Shown: positions 17,605 through 27,431, counted from the first letter of the stretch. The stretch is 64,000 nucleotides of DNA from Micromonospora deserti (GCF_003236335.1 NZ_POUB01000006.1:1-64000), one strand, 5' to 3'. Made by a program: numbers and translations. The notes: generated by a model not told the origin, from the letters alone.

Positions 17605-18438
17605 TCAGACGCGGGCGAGTTCGCCCTCGGCCGGGACCTTCTCAGTGGCCAGCGCGCCGGGCTCCGGCTCGTCGTCGGTGGGCAGGAAGCGGCCGATGAA
17701 GAGCTCGTAGAGGCCGGCGCCGATGACGCCGCCGACGAGCGGCCCGACGATCGGCACCCAGAAGTACGGATAGCCGCTGGTGTCCTGGAAGGCCGTTTCG
17801 TACCCGGTCAGGAAGGAGGCGAGGCGGGGGCCGAAGTCGCGGGCGGGGTTGATCGCGTAACCGGCGTTGGCGGCGAAGGCCATCCCGATCGCCACCACGA
17901 TCAGGCCGACGATCAGCGGGGCGAGGTTGCCGCCGGGCAGCGAGTTGCGGGCGTCGGTGACCGCCAGGACGAGGAACAGCAAAATGGCGGTGCCGATGAT
18001 CTGATCGCGCAGCGCGCCCCACTCGGTCACACCGGCGCCCGGCAGGGTGGAGAAGACGCCCTGGCTCTTGCTGGTGAAGCCGGGGTCGAACCGGGCCAGC
18101 GCCTCGCTGTAGTTCCAGCGGATGATCAGGGCCGCGACGAACGCGCCGGCGGTCTGGGCCAGCGCGTACGGCGCCACCTTGCGCCAGGAGAAGCCCTTGA
18201 AGACCGCCAGGGCGACGGTGACCGCGGGGTTGAGGTGGGCGCCGCTGATCCGGCCCGCCACGTACACGCCGAGGGTGACGCCCAGACCCCACGCCCAGGC
18301 GATGCTGTCGAACTCGCCGGTTCCCGCCGCGGCCACCTGGGCGACCACGCCCACGCCGAACAGGATGAGGATCGCGGTGCCGGCGAACTCGGCGGCCAAC
18401 TCGCCGATGAGCCCTGGCATTTTCAACCGTTGTGCCAT
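17605..18438 (-). CDS. glpF: Glycerol facilitator (MIP/aquaglyceroporin family)
   Basis: 277 residues with six membrane segments and two re-entrant half-helices. The first carries HLNPAVT (NPA box 1) and the second [11 protein letters not shown] (NPA box 2). The aspartate after the second NPAR is typical of glycerol-conducting rather than water-only channels. It mediates passive glycerol entry. The ATG at 18438 follows GGAGG by four bases. It is the first gene of glpFKD and is transcribed divergently from the IclR regulator across 190 bp of control DNA. Confidence 0.93.
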   Translation of the reverse strand: MAQRLKMPGLIGELAAEFAGTAILILFGVGVVAQVAAAGTGEFDSIAWAWGLGVTLGVYVAGRISGAHLNPAVTVALAVFKGFSWRKVAPYALAQTAGAFVAALIIRWNYSEALARFDPGFTSKSQGVFSTLPGAGVTEWGALRDQIIGTAILLFLVLAVTDARNSLPGGNLAPLIVGLIVVAIGMAFAANAGYAINPARDFGPRLASFLTGYETAFQDTSGYPYFWVPIVGPLVGGVIGAGLYELFIGRFLPTDDEPEPGALATEKVPAEGELARV

Positions 18439-18575
18439 GTTTCCTCCAGAAACGGTGGGGGTGGCGACCCTCCCCCGGGGGGAGAGGCGGAGGGCCGGTC
18501 GGTGACGCTGCGGTGTCAGGCGTCATCGTGCGGTGAACCGTAGGAAACACCCGGGGCCAGGTCAACGAACCCCGG

Positions 18576-18588
18576 TCGACAATGTCGA
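18576..18588. promoter_or_regulatory. Putative IclR/GylR operator
   Basis: TCGACA-A-TGTCGA is a perfect 6-1-6 inverted repeat, followed by a related ACACTGTCG half-element at 18589-18597. It lies between the divergent glpF and IclR genes, just upstream of the -10 of the regulator. Assignment to the IclR protein is inferred from position. Confidence 0.5.
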
Positions 18589-18615
18589 ACACTGTCGCGG
18601 GAGTTGGATTGTGGC

Positions 18616-18621
18616 TAGCAT
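18616..18621 (+). promoter_or_regulatory. -10 hexamer of the regulator, near-leaderless
   Basis: TAGCAT lies seven bases before the ATG at 18629, with no Shine-Dalgarno in between. This is the third instance of the leaderless geometry in the window. Confidence 0.5.
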
Positions 18622-18628
18622 CCGGCCC

Positions 18629-19396
18629 ATGCCGGGTCAGGTGCAGTCCATCGCGCGGGCCGCGGCGATCCTCCGCCTGCTCGCCAGCAGCTCCGGCCGG
18701 CTCGGCATCGGGGAGATCGCCCGCTCCCTCGACCTGCCCAAAGGCACCGCGCATGGCATCGTCCGCACTCTGCAGGACGTCGGCTTCGTGGAGCAGGACA
18801 AGACCTCCGGCAAGTACCAGCTCGGGGCGGCCCTGCTGCATCTGGGCACCAGCTACCTCGACGTCAACGAACTGCGTTCACGCTCCATCAACTGGGCCGA
18901 CCCGCTGGCCGCACGCAGCGGCGAGGCCGTCCGCATCGGCACCCTGTTGGACGGCAAGGTGCTGGTGGTCCACCACGTCTTCCGGCCCGACGACACCCTG
19001 CAGACCCTCGACGTCGGGTCCCTGCTGCCCCCGCACGCCACCGCTCTCGGCAAGGTCCTGCTCGCCTACGACGTCGGCGCCGCCAACTCGGTCATGCAGG
19101 GCGAACCCGAGCCGTACACCCGGCGTACCCTGGTCACCGCCCGAACCCTCACCCGCGCGCTGACCGAGATCCGGGACAACGGCTGGGGCGCCGAGATCGA
19201 GGAGATGACCCTCGGCGAGGCCGGCATCGCCGCACCGATCCGCGGCTACGGCGGCCTCGTCGTGGGCGCGATCGGGCTCTCCGGCCCGGTCGACCGCGTC
19301 TGCGACGGGCACGGCCACCCCCGACCGACGCTCGTCGCGTACGTCCGGGACGCCGCCCGCGCGGTGTCCCGGGACCTCGGCGCGGCGCGCTGGTGA
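18629..19396 (+). CDS. IclR family regulator of glycerol metabolism (GylR-like)
   Basis: 255 residues. The N-terminal winged helix-turn-helix spans ~5-65 (IARAAAILRLLASSSGRLGI, LDLPKGTAHGIVRTLQDVGF). The C-terminal IclR effector-binding GAF-like domain spans ~80-250 (LLPPHATALGKVLLAY, EEMTLGEAGIAAPI). Placed divergently to glpFKD and directly upstream of a second glpK, it matches GylR of Streptomyces, which responds to glycerol-3-phosphate. The ATG at 18629 is supported by the adjacent -10 hexamer; the reading is open to 18533 but those codons cover the promoter. Confidence 0.88.
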   Translation: MPGQVQSIARAAAILRLLASSSGRLGIGEIARSLDLPKGTAHGIVRTLQDVGFVEQDKTSGKYQLGAALLHLGTSYLDVNELRSRSINWADPLAARSGEAVRIGTLLDGKVLVVHHVFRPDDTLQTLDVGSLLPPHATALGKVLLAYDVGAANSVMQGEPEPYTRRTLVTARTLTRALTEIRDNGWGAEIEEMTLGEAGIAAPIRGYGGLVVGAIGLSGPVDRVCDGHGHPRPTLVAYVRDAARAVSRDLGAARW

Positions 19397-19441
19397 TCCG
19401 TCCACCCTGCCCCGCCCGACCGCGCCAGAGAGGACGAGGAC

Positions 19442-20965
19442 ATGACTGACAGCTACGTCGTCTCCATCGACCAGGGCACCACCTCGACCCGCTGCATCGT
19501 GTTCGACCGCCGGGGCAACCTGGTCTCGGTGGCGCAGCGGGAGCACCAGCAGCACTTCCCCCGGCCCGGCTGGGTGGAGCACGACGCGCTGGAGATCTGG
19601 CGCAACGTCGGCAAGGTGGTGCCCCGCGCCCTCGCCCAGGCCGGCGTCACCGCCGACCAGATCGCCGCGATCGGCATCGCCAACCAGCGGGAGAGCACGG
19701 TGGTGTGGGACCGGCGCACCGGCGTCCCGGTCGCGCCGGCGATCATCTGGCAGGACACCCGCACCGACGCGCTGGTGGAGACGCTGGCCCGGGCGCCCGG
19801 CGCCGAGGACGTCCGGCAGCGCTGCGGACTGCCGCTGGCCACGTACTTCTCCGGCCCGAAGCTGCGCTGGCTGCTCGACCACTCCCCCGGGCTCTACGAG
19901 CGCGCCGAACGCGGCGAGGTGCTCTTCGGGACCATGGAGAGCTGGCTGATCTGGAACCTCACCGGCGGTCCGGACGGCGGCCTGCACCTGACCGACGTGA
20001 CCAACGCCAGCCGCACCATGCTGATGGACCTGCGCACCCTCGGCTGGCACCCGGACTCGCTGGCCTTCTTCGGCATCCCGGCCGCCATGCTGCCGGAGAT
20101 CCGCTCCTCGTCGGAGGTGTACGGCACCGCGACGGCCGTCCTGCCCGGCGTGCGGATCGCCGCGGCGCTCGGCGACCAGCAGGCCGCCCTGTTCGGCCAG
20201 ACCTGCTTCGCCCCCGGCGACGCCAAATGCACCTACGGCACGGGCAGCTTCCTGCTGCTCAACACCGGCGCGGAGCCGGTGCACTCCCGTCACGGGCTGC
20301 TCACCACCGTCGGCTACCAGATCGGCGGCGAGCCGGCGGTCTACGCCCTCGAAGGGTCCATCGCGATCACCGGGTCGCTGGTGCAGTGGTTCCGCGACCG
20401 GCTGGACCTGATCAGCACCGCCCCGGAGATCGAGACCCTCGCCCGCACGGTCGAGGACAACGGCGGCTGCTACATCGTGCCGGCCTTCTCCGGGCTCTTC
20501 GCGCCGCATTGGCGCAGCGAGGCGCGCGGGGTCATCGTCGGGCTCACCTCGTACATCACCAAGGGGCATCTGGCCCGCGCGGTGCTGGAGGCCACCGGCT
20601 GGCAGACCCGCGAGGTGGTCGACGCGATGAACGCCGACTCCGGCCTGGATCTGACGGCGCTGCGGGTGGACGGCGGGATGACCGCCAACAACCTGCTGAT
20701 GCAGTTCGTCGCCGACGTGCTCGCGGTGCCGGTGGTGCGCCCGATGGTCGCCGAGACCGTCTCCCTCGGCGCCGCCTACGCCGCCGGGCTGGCGGTCGGC
20801 TACTGGCCAGACCTGGAAGGGCTGCGCAGCAACTGGCACCTGGCCGCCCGCTGGGTGCCGGAGATGGACGACGCCGTCCGCGCCGAGGAACGGGAAAACT
20901 GGCAGCGGGCGGTGGAGCGCACGTTCGGCTGGATCAAGCCCGAGGCCCGGGCCGCCAACGAGTGA
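19442..20965 (+). CDS. Glycerol kinase (second copy)
   Basis: 507 residues, closely related in layout to the first kinase. It has [13 protein letters not shown] at the N-terminus, [25 protein letters not shown], and [14 protein letters not shown] with [13 protein letters not shown] near the C-terminus. All FGGY-kinase motifs look intact, so it should be active on glycerol or a similar polyol. It is 45 bp downstream of the IclR gene in the same direction and so probably cotranscribed with it. GAGGACGAGGAC precedes the ATG. Its 3' end overlaps the convergent FkbM gene by 32 bp. Confidence 0.9.
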   Translation: MTDSYVVSIDQGTTSTRCIVFDRRGNLVSVAQREHQQHFPRPGWVEHDALEIWRNVGKVVPRALAQAGVTADQIAAIGIANQRESTVVWDRRTGVPVAPAIIWQDTRTDALVETLARAPGAEDVRQRCGLPLATYFSGPKLRWLLDHSPGLYERAERGEVLFGTMESWLIWNLTGGPDGGLHLTDVTNASRTMLMDLRTLGWHPDSLAFFGIPAAMLPEIRSSSEVYGTATAVLPGVRIAAALGDQQAALFGQTCFAPGDAKCTYGTGSFLLLNTGAEPVHSRHGLLTTVGYQIGGEPAVYALEGSIAITGSLVQWFRDRLDLISTAPEIETLARTVEDNGGCYIVPAFSGLFAPHWRSEARGVIVGLTSYITKGHLARAVLEATGWQTREVVDAMNADSGLDLTALRVDGGMTANNLLMQFVADVLAVPVVRPMVAETVSLGAAYAAGLAVGYWPDLEGLRSNWHLAARWVPEMDDAVRAEERENWQRAVERTFGWIKPEARAANE

Positions 20966-21764
20966 CCGGCGCGCGGGGCGCCTGCCCGGCCGTGGGCGAC
21001 AGGCAGTACACGTCACCCGAGTTGGCGTGGTGCGGCAGGGACAGCAGGTGCGCCGCCATGTCGCGGGCGGACACCCACTGCGGAAAAGCCAGCGACATGG
21101 TGTCCCCCAGGGCCAGGTTGAAACGGTGGAAGCCGAGGGCCGTGAGACGATCGAGGCAGCGTTGCGCCACCGGGCGCTCGATCGTGGTGAATTCGAAGGA
21201 GAGCGCCCTCAGCGGTCGATTCAAGCCGGCCAGCACCGCATCCTCGAATCCCTCGACGTCGATTTTCACGAAGGCCGGCACGCCGTATTCCTGAATGAGC
21301 GCGTCGAGCGTTACCGAGCGTACCTCGATGCGCGTGTCCCATATTTCGTCTTCCCAGCCCGCTGCGCCGTCGGCCGCCTGTGGGAAATGAGCGGAGGCGG
21401 TGGACACCGTGGGGTTCGCGGAGTTGACGTTGAACCGGATCGTCCCCCGGTGCGCGCCGCACGCCGCTTGGACCAGCGTGACCTCGCGGTCGGTGGCGTA
21501 GATGGCACGGATGGCCCAGGTGCACACCGGTTGCGGCTCCACCGCCACGACGCGGGCCCCGAGCCGCCGGAAGCTGCCGGTGTGGTCGCCCACATGGGCG
21601 CCGACATCGAAGACGAGATCTCCCGGCCGGACGAAGGGCGCGTAGAGGTTGTCCATCGCCGCCGCACGTTCCCGGTCACCGTAGTACGTCTCCAGGGAGC
21701 GACGAAGAGAATGGGCGGCCGGATCCGCCTTGAGCGCCTCGATCGCGCTTTCTCGGACGTCCAC
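20934..21764 (-). CDS. FkbM family S-adenosylmethionine-dependent methyltransferase
   Basis: 276 residues. The SAM-binding motif I is [18 protein letters not shown] near residue 49, followed by VVAVEPQP (motif II) and the FkbM signature [16 protein letters not shown] near residue 166. Members methylate hydroxyl groups on sugars, polyketides and other metabolites; no biosynthetic cluster is adjacent, so the substrate is open. The start is GTG 21764. The C-terminus overlaps the convergent glycerol kinase gene by 32 bp. Confidence 0.85.
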   Translation of the reverse strand: MDVRESAIEALKADPAAHSLRRSLETYYGDRERAAAMDNLYAPFVRPGDLVFDVGAHVGDHTGSFRRLGARVVAVEPQPVCTWAIRAIYATDREVTLVQAACGAHRGTIRFNVNSANPTVSTASAHFPQAADGAAGWEDEIWDTRIEVRSVTLDALIQEYGVPAFVKIDVEGFEDAVLAGLNRPLRALSFEFTTIERPVAQRCLDRLTALGFHRFNLALGDTMSLAFPQWVSARDMAAHLLSLPHHANSGDVYCLSPTAGQAPRAPVTRWRPGPRA

Positions 21765-21956
21765 GTGGCAAATCTAGCCCGCAAGCCGAAACAACAGTTC
21801 GGGTTCCGCACAACCGACCGGTGTGGGATCCGGGGGCCGCCAGCGACGCATTCCGGTGTGCGACGTGGATATCGACCTCACATTCCGCGGCGCGCCATTC
21901 AGGGCGTTGTTGTCGTCTTTCGCCCCCGTCGCGCGAGTGGTACCCGGCCCGGGAGT

Positions 21957-22712
21957 TCAGGAGGTGGTCGAGTGGGCGGGCACCGCGGCGGCGGGAGGGA
22001 CGAACCGGTATCCCAGGCCGCGGACGGTGACGATGATCGGCGGCTGGTCGGGGTGGTGGTTGAGGCGCTTGCGCAGTCGCTTGATGTGCACGGTGAGGGT
22101 GTTGGAGCTCTCCCTGGAGGGTCCGTGCCAGACCGCGGAGAGAAGCTGCTCACGGGTGACCGTCCGGTCGGCGTGAGTCATGAAGAAGTACAGCAGGCGG
22201 AACTCCTTCATCGGTAGCGCCACGGGTGTGCCGTGCAGGTGCACCTCCAGGGTCGCCGGGTTGACCTTCAGGCCGCCCAGCTCGATCGGCGGGTCGAGAG
22301 TGCCGGCGGTCCCCGGGCGGATGCCCCTGAGGATGGGGATGATCTCCTCCGCGCGGTAGGGCCGGCGGACACAGGCCGTGGCGCCTGCCCTGAGCACGGC
22401 GGCGGCCAGCGGCCCGTCATCGTCGCCGATGCCGACGACCGTCGGAATGCCCGCCCGGTCGGCGAGCAGCCGCACCAGCTCGATGCTGCTCATGGTGCCG
22501 AGCCCGGCGGCGACCAGGGCCGCGTCCGGCTGCAGGGCGCCCGCGCCGAGCAGCGCTTCCGCGGCGTGGGGAAAGTGGTGTCCGCGTATCCGGTGGTCGG
22601 TCAGCCGCTCGACCAGCTCGCCGCCAACGGCGTCGTCATCGTCCACCACGAGCAACACGAAACGCCCGTCGGATCGATGGTCACCCTTGGTGGACTCGAC
22701 GAGGTTGTTCAC
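21957..22712 (-). CDS. OmpR-type winged-helix regulator with a degenerate receiver domain
   Basis: 251 residues. The receiver-like domain spans ~18-130 and begins VLLVVDDDD. The expected phospho-acceptor region reads DAALVAAGLG, with Ala68 where aspartate is normal. The conserved lysine position reads VRRPY (Arg). The winged helix spans ~150-240 (MKEFRLLYFFMTHADRTVTREQLLSAVW, IKRLRKRLN, IVTVRGLGYRF) and is intact. It therefore probably works without phosphorylation. No histidine kinase is adjacent. It lies downstream of pstB beyond a terminator. The start is GTG 22712. The target genes are unknown. Confidence 0.85.
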   Translation of the reverse strand: MNNLVESTKGDHRSDGRFVLLVVDDDDAVGGELVERLTDHRIRGHHFPHAAEALLGAGALQPDAALVAAGLGTMSSIELVRLLADRAGIPTVVGIGDDDGPLAAAVLRAGATACVRRPYRAEEIIPILRGIRPGTAGTLDPPIELGGLKVNPATLEVHLHGTPVALPMKEFRLLYFFMTHADRTVTREQLLSAVWHGPSRESSNTLTVHIKRLRKRLNHHPDQPPIIVTVRGLGYRFVPPAAAVPAHSTTS

Positions 22713-22847
22713 GGCACCGGCTCCGGTTCAGGTCAGGGCCCTCAACACTGGGTTACGGCTGCTGAGGACGATCCACCGCGCTGCGCGGCAGGCACGGCGG
22801 GGGGCACGCTTCCGTCGCCTCCCGTCCTGGAGGTCACGGATCTCAGT

Positions 22848-22882
22848 AGTGGGGCTTCGCCGGAACGCTGCGAAGCCCCACT
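22848..22882 (-). terminator. Stem-loop terminator after pstB
   Basis: AGTGGGGCTTCGC pairs perfectly (13 bp) with GCGAAGCCCCACT around a nine-base loop, ~75 bp downstream of the pstB stop codon. It separates the pst operon from the atypical regulator. Confidence 0.75.
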
Positions 22883-22958
22883 GACGGACGACGGTGGGAT
22901 CTCGTGGGTCCACCTCCGCGGGTGACGACCGGATCCTGCGACAACGGATCGGAGCGGG

Positions 22959-23888
22959 TCAGCCGAAGCGACCGGTGATGTAGTCCTCGGTGCGCTTGTC
23001 GGCGGGATTGGTGAACAGCTTGCCCGTCTGGCTGAACTCCACGAGGCGGCCGTGGCGCTCCTGCTCCTGGTCGACCTCCGCGGTGAAGAACGCGGTGTAG
23101 TGGCTGACCCGGGCCGCCTGCTGCATGTTGTGCGTGACGATCACGATCGTGTAGTCGTTCGCCAACTCGAACATCAGGTCTTCGATCTTGGCGGTGGCGA
23201 TCGGGTCCAGCGCCGAGCACGGCTCGTCCATGAGGATGATCTCCGGCTTGACCGCGATCGTCCGGGCGATGCACAACCGCTGCTGCTGCCCGCCGGACAG
23301 CGCCAGGCCGCTGGTCTTCAGCTTGTCCTTGACCTCGTCCCACAGTGCCGCGTCCCGCAGCGCCTTCTCGACCAGGTCGTCCATGTTGTCGACCTTCATG
23401 CCGGTCACCCGGGGGCCGTAGGCGACGTTGTCATAGATGGACTTCGGGAACGGGTTCGGCTTCTGGAAGACCATGCCGATCCGCCGCCGCACCTCGATCG
23501 GGTCGACGTCCTTGGCGTACAGGTCCTGCCCGTGGTACGTGACCGAGCCGGTCACCCGCGCGCCGGGGATGAGGTCGTTCATCCGGTTCAGCGACCGCAG
23601 GATGGTCGACTTGCCGCAGCCGGACGGGCCGATCATGGCGGTGATCTGCTTGCGCTGGATCGGCATCGAGGTGTCGCGCACGGCCTCGTACGCGCCGTAG
23701 TAGACGCTGACACCGGACAGCTCCATGACCGGAACGGTCGATGTGGCCTGGTGCCCCGCGGTCTGGGTGTCCGCGATGGCGGAGATGCTGACCGCCGGGC
23801 GGCTGGTCGTGCTGGAGTGGTTCACAGTGGTCACCTCTGACTGGTGCTGGGGACGGCGGTGGAGCGGCTCGTAGGTCACAGTGCTCAC
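22959..23888 (-). CDS. pstB: Phosphate ABC transporter ATP-binding protein
   Basis: 309 residues. Walker A is GPSGCGKST, the Q-loop is in [12 protein letters not shown], the ABC signature is LSGGQQQRL, Walker B is [12 protein letters not shown] and the H-loop is VTHN. It energises high-affinity phosphate import. The start GTG 23888 overlaps the pstA stop as GTGA. It gives a ~53-residue Ser/Thr-rich leader before the ABC domain ([11 protein letters not shown]), which is longer than usual for PstB. An alternative GTG at 23825 follows AGAGGTG and would shorten it. It is the last gene of pstSCAB. Confidence 0.93.
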   Translation of the reverse strand: MSTVTYEPLHRRPQHQSEVTTVNHSSTTSRPAVSISAIADTQTAGHQATSTVPVMELSGVSVYYGAYEAVRDTSMPIQRKQITAMIGPSGCGKSTILRSLNRMNDLIPGARVTGSVTYHGQDLYAKDVDPIEVRRRIGMVFQKPNPFPKSIYDNVAYGPRVTGMKVDNMDDLVEKALRDAALWDEVKDKLKTSGLALSGGQQQRLCIARTIAVKPEIILMDEPCSALDPIATAKIEDLMFELANDYTIVIVTHNMQQAARVSHYTAFFTAEVDQEQERHGRLVEFSQTGKLFTNPADKRTEDYITGRFG

Positions 23889-24802
23889 CAGCGCTTCTCG
23901 AACCGGTTCCGCACGAAGATCGCGATGGAGTTCATGGCGAGCACGATGGCGAGCAGCAGGACGATCGCGCCCGCCGCGAGTTCGGCGTACTCGGCCTGGG
24001 ATCGCGTGATGAACGTGTAGATCTGGATCGGCAGCGCGGTGTAGCGGCTGTCCAGGCCGTCGGGGTTGAAGGTGATGAAGGTGACCGCGCCGAGGACGAT
24101 CAGCGGTGCGGCCTCACCGATCGCCCGGGACAACGCCAGGATCGACCCGGTCGCGATGCCCGGAACCGCGGAGGGCAGCACCTGCCGGGAGACGGTCTGC
24201 CACTTGGTGGCGCCGAGGGCGTAGGACGCCTGGCGGATCGACTGCGGCACCGCGCGGATGGCCTCCCGGGTGGCGATGATGACCACCGGCAGGACCAGCA
24301 GGGACAGCACGATCGCGGCCGTGATGACCGTGAAGCCCAGGCCGAGCGTACGGGCGATGATGCCCAGGCCGAGAATGCCGAAGATGATCGACGGCACCCC
24401 GGCGAGGTTCTGGATGTTCAGCTCCAGCAGCCGGTTGTACCAGCGGTTCGAGTCGGCGTACTCCTCGAGGTAGATCGCGCTGAAGATGCCGATCGGCAGG
24501 CAGATGACGGCCACCAGCGAAATGATCCACAGCGTGCCGACCAGAGCGGACTGCACGCCCGCGGTGTCCAGGCGGCTGACCAGACCGGTGGGCATCTCGG
24601 TCCACAGCCGGGAGTCCAACCGGTTCCAACCCTTGACCAGCACCCAGGCCAGCAGGGCGGTCAACACCCCGAACGCGATGAGCAGACACGCCTGCATGGC
24701 CAGGCGGAAGGCGAGTTCCCCCGGCCGGCTGCGGCGCTGGGTCAACGCACTACCCGGCGCGGAGTGCTCCGGCCGGGTGGTGGTGATGGTGGGTGCGCTC
24801 AC
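23885..24802 (-). CDS. pstA: Phosphate ABC transporter permease PstA
   Basis: 305 residues with six membrane segments and the BPD_transp_1 coupling loop ([43 protein letters not shown]). It pairs with PstC to form the membrane channel of the Pst system. Start GTG 24802 overlaps the pstC stop, and its own stop overlaps pstB, so translation of all three is coupled. Confidence 0.94.
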   Translation of the reverse strand: MSAPTITTTRPEHSAPGSALTQRRSRPGELAFRLAMQACLLIAFGVLTALLAWVLVKGWNRLDSRLWTEMPTGLVSRLDTAGVQSALVGTLWIISLVAVICLPIGIFSAIYLEEYADSNRWYNRLLELNIQNLAGVPSIIFGILGLGIIARTLGLGFTVITAAIVLSLLVLPVVIIATREAIRAVPQSIRQASYALGATKWQTVSRQVLPSAVPGIATGSILALSRAIGEAAPLIVLGAVTFITFNPDGLDSRYTALPIQIYTFITRSQAEYAELAAGAIVLLLAIVLAMNSIAIFVRNRFEKRW

Positions 24803-25746
24803 TCGTAGACCTCTCTGAAGCGACGGACCATCCGGATCGACACCGCGTTGAGCGCGAAGGTGATGAGGAACAGCAGCGCGCCCACGGCGAAGACGGAGTC
24901 GTAGTCGAGGGAGCCGACCGGGATGTCACCGGAGGAGACGTTGGCGATGAAGGCGGTCATGGTGGCCGCGCCCTCGAGCGGGTCGAACGTGACCTTGTCC
25001 GAGACCAGGCCACCCGCGATCGTGACGATCATCGTCTCGCCGACCGCGCGGGAGATGCCCAGCACGACCGCGGCGACGATGCCGGAGATGGCGGCGGGCA
25101 CCACCACCCGGGTCGACACCTGCATCTTCGTCGACGCCAGCGCGTAGGCGCCCTCGCGCAGGCTGCGCGGCACCGAGGACATCGAATCCTCGGAGATGCT
25201 GGCGATCGTCGGCACGATCATGATGCCCATGGCGATACCCGCGATGAGCAGGTTCTGGAAGGCCGGCTTCCGGCCGCCCGGCCAGATGTCCTGCAGCAGC
25301 GGGTTGAGCGCGAACAGGGCGACGAAGCCGTAGACGACGGTCGGCACGCCAGCCAGCAGCTCGATGATCGGCTTGAGCACCTTACGGGTGCGCCGGTTCG
25401 CGTACTCCGACAGGTAGATCGCCGAGCCCAGCCCGATCGGGACCGCGATGAGCAGCGCGATGACGGTCACCACCACGGTGGCGGCGACCAGCGGGAGCAC
25501 GCCGTACGCCTTCTGCGCGAAGGTGGGCGTCCAGCTGGTGCCGGTGAGGAACTCGACGATGCTGACCTGCTGGAAGAACCCGATGGCCGGCTGGACCAGT
25601 GCGATGACGATGCCGACCGTGGTGGCGATCGACACCAGGGCGGCGGCGACGAGCAGCACCTTGACGGTGCTGTCAACGGGGCGACGCCGGCCCCGCCGCA
25701 GGGCGTTGCCTGCGGCGGAACCGGCGCTCGGGGTGCTGGTGGTCAC
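24799..25746 (-). CDS. pstC: Phosphate ABC transporter permease PstC
   Basis: 315 residues with six membrane segments. The permease loop includes RSLREGAYALASTKMQV and GISRAVGETMIVTIAGG, as in PstC. The sequence FLTGTSWTPTF in the first periplasmic region is typical. The GTG start at 25746 lies two bases after the pstS stop. Confidence 0.94.
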   Translation of the reverse strand: MTTSTPSAGSAAGNALRRGRRRPVDSTVKVLLVAAALVSIATTVGIVIALVQPAIGFFQQVSIVEFLTGTSWTPTFAQKAYGVLPLVAATVVVTVIALLIAVPIGLGSAIYLSEYANRRTRKVLKPIIELLAGVPTVVYGFVALFALNPLLQDIWPGGRKPAFQNLLIAGIAMGIMIVPTIASISEDSMSSVPRSLREGAYALASTKMQVSTRVVVPAAISGIVAAVVLGISRAVGETMIVTIAGGLVSDKVTFDPLEGAATMTAFIANVSSGDIPVGSLDYDSVFAVGALLFLITFALNAVSIRMVRRFREVYE

Positions 25747-25748
25747 GG

Positions 25749-26708
25749 TCAGACCGCGGCCTTCAGGGCGTCGAACTCGGACTTCAGGGTGCCCTTCTGC
25801 GGCTCGGTCAGCGGGACGTACTTCGCCTCCTTGACGATGTCGTCGATCCGCTCGATGTAGAAGGTGACGAAGTCGGAGACCTGCGGCTTCTTGACGGCGG
25901 CGTCGCTGACGTAGATGAACAGCGGCCGGGACAGCGGCTTGTAGGTGTTCTCCTGCGCGGTCTTCAGGCTCGGCTCGACGCAGCCCGCGCCGCCATCGAT
26001 CTTGAGGGCCTTGAGCTTGTCGGCGTTCTCCTCGAAGTAGGTGAAGCCGAAGTAGCCGAGACCGCCCTTGGTGCCGGACACGCCCTGCACGACCACGTTG
26101 TCGTTCTCCGACGCGGTGTAGTCGGTGCGGCTGGCGCCCTCCTCACCGTTGATCTCGTCGGTGAAGTAGTCGAAGGTGCCGGAGTCGGTGCCCGGGCCGA
26201 AGAGCTTCAGCGGCTCGTTCGGGAACTTCGGGTCCACCTGGTTCCAGTTGCTGACCTTGGAGCTCGGCTCCCAGATCTTCTTCAGCTGGTCGACGGTCAG
26301 GCAGTCGGCCCAGCTGTTCTCCTTGCTGACCACCACCGTGAGCGCGTCGTTGGCGACGATCAGCTCCTTGTACTTGATGCCGGCCGCCTCGCACGCCTTC
26401 TTCTCCCCGTCCTTGATCGGACGGGAGGCGTCAGAGATGTCGGTCTCACCCTTGCAGAACTTCTCGAACCCGCCGCCGGTGCCGGAGGTGCCGACCGAGA
26501 CGTTCACGCCGCTCTGGCTCTCGCCATAGAAGGTCGCGGCGGCCTCGCTGAGCGGGGCGACGGTGCTCGACCCGTCAACCTTCACCTCGCCGGAGAGCTT
26601 CCCGCCGCCTGCGGCGTCGTTCTCGGCGTTATTGCTGCAGCCGGCAAGCGCGAGCGCGGCGAGCGCGACGCCGGCGAGGACGCGCCGCGAAAGCACGTTG
26701 CGGTTCAC
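25749..26708 (-). CDS. pstS: Phosphate-binding lipoprotein PstS
   Basis: 319 residues. The signal ends in the lipobox LALAGC (Cys near residue 22), so the protein is membrane-anchored outside the cell. Phosphate-contacting motifs are VDGSSTVAPLSEAAA (~48), VGTSGTGGGFEKF and GTDSGTFDYFT. Start GTG 26708 was preferred because GAGAGG lies about eight bases upstream; a longer reading begins at 26735. It is the first gene of pstSCAB, behind a PHO box. Confidence 0.95.
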   Translation of the reverse strand: MNRNVLSRRVLAGVALAALALAGCSNNAENDAAGGGKLSGEVKVDGSSTVAPLSEAAATFYGESQSGVNVSVGTSGTGGGFEKFCKGETDISDASRPIKDGEKKACEAAGIKYKELIVANDALTVVVSKENSWADCLTVDQLKKIWEPSSKVSNWNQVDPKFPNEPLKLFGPGTDSGTFDYFTDEINGEEGASRTDYTASENDNVVVQGVSGTKGGLGYFGFTYFEENADKLKALKIDGGAGCVEPSLKTAQENTYKPLSRPLFIYVSDAAVKKPQVSDFVTFYIERIDDIVKEAKYVPLTEPQKGTLKSEFDALKAAV

Positions 26709-26794
26709 CAGGTAAGCCTCTCTATCGGGGTGCATCAGCCCGTCCGGGCCGTACGCGAGTCAAGGTAGGAGGGCCAGGTAGCCGGCCGGCCGGG

Positions 26795-26816
26795 CGCAAG
26801 TGAACGAAAAGTGAAC
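26795..26816 (-). promoter_or_regulatory. PHO box (PhoP binding site)
   Basis: On the minus strand GTTCACTTTTC is directly followed by GTTCACTTGCG. These are two 11-nt direct repeats with the GTTCAC core and an AT-rich tail, the layout of actinomycete PHO boxes. It lies 87 bp upstream of the pstS start codon and predicts induction of pstSCAB by phosphate starvation through PhoR/PhoP. Confidence 0.85.
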
Positions 26817-27130
26817 TCCGCGGCGCGGATCATGGCCCGGCGCCGCCGGAATGTGACGTTCGGGCCGCCGACGGACGTGATGTCCGAAGCGTGGCTCCCC
26901 GCTGGGGCCGCTCTTCCTCAGTCGGCGAGGAGATCACGAGTCGGTCTCGCGGGCGCCGGGTCGTGACGACATCGGCGTCACTGAGGTGTGCTTCGCGGCC
27001 GGCCGACATCGGCGCCCAGACCGATCAGGAATCGAGAATCTTCAACCACCGAGCCGCAGCTAGCGTGGCCGCCAGGACATCCCCCGGCGGGTCGCGGGGG
27101 TCTTGGTTGCTCGTCTTGAAGGAGATCCCA
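26817..27130. other. Intergenic region upstream of the pst control region
   Basis: No gene is recognised. It separates pstS from the small frameshifted membrane gene on the other strand. A ribosome binding site GAAGGAG at 27118-27124 belongs to that gene. Confidence 0.4.
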
Positions 27131-27357
27131 TTGAACGTGAACAAGTGGTTCGGCAGATCCACCGCTGGCTGGCCATTGCCTTCACGGTGACTGTCATCGT
27201 CACTTTCGTCGCCTTGGCACAAGAGGAGCCTGCCGTCTGGGTGTCCTACGTGCCGCTGCTCCCGCTCACCTTGCTCCTGTTCACTGGTCTGTCTTTGTTC
27301 GTGCTGCCGTATGCCACCGAGTGGCGCGGCGGAAGAGCCATCACTCGCGAGAGATGA
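27131..27357 (+). pseudogene. Small membrane protein gene with a single-base frameshift
   Basis: TTG 27131 follows a good ribosome binding site (GAAGGAG, 6 nt spacing) and reads LNVNKWFGRS before going wrong; that frame ends at 27190. The -1 frame continues as IHRWLAIAFTVTVIVTFVAL, then EEPAVWVSYVPLLPLTLLLF and FVLPYAT, two hydrophobic segments, ending at 27357. Restoring one base near 27154 would join them as NKWFGRIHRWLAIAF, a continuous two-helix protein of about 75 residues. It is either a true recent frameshift or a sequencing error. Function unknown. Confidence 0.6.
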
Positions 27358-27431
27358 CCCGGAATGCTCACCGGCCGCTTCACCCGACTCGTCCAGGTTC
27401 GCTGCCACCAACGGCGCTCATGAAGCACGGC

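Noticed and set aside
27118-27160. Second PHO box near GAACGTGAAC upstream of or within the small membrane gene
   Set aside because: The GTGAAC matches fall inside the coding start and lack the 11-nt direct-repeat spacing seen at 26795-26816.
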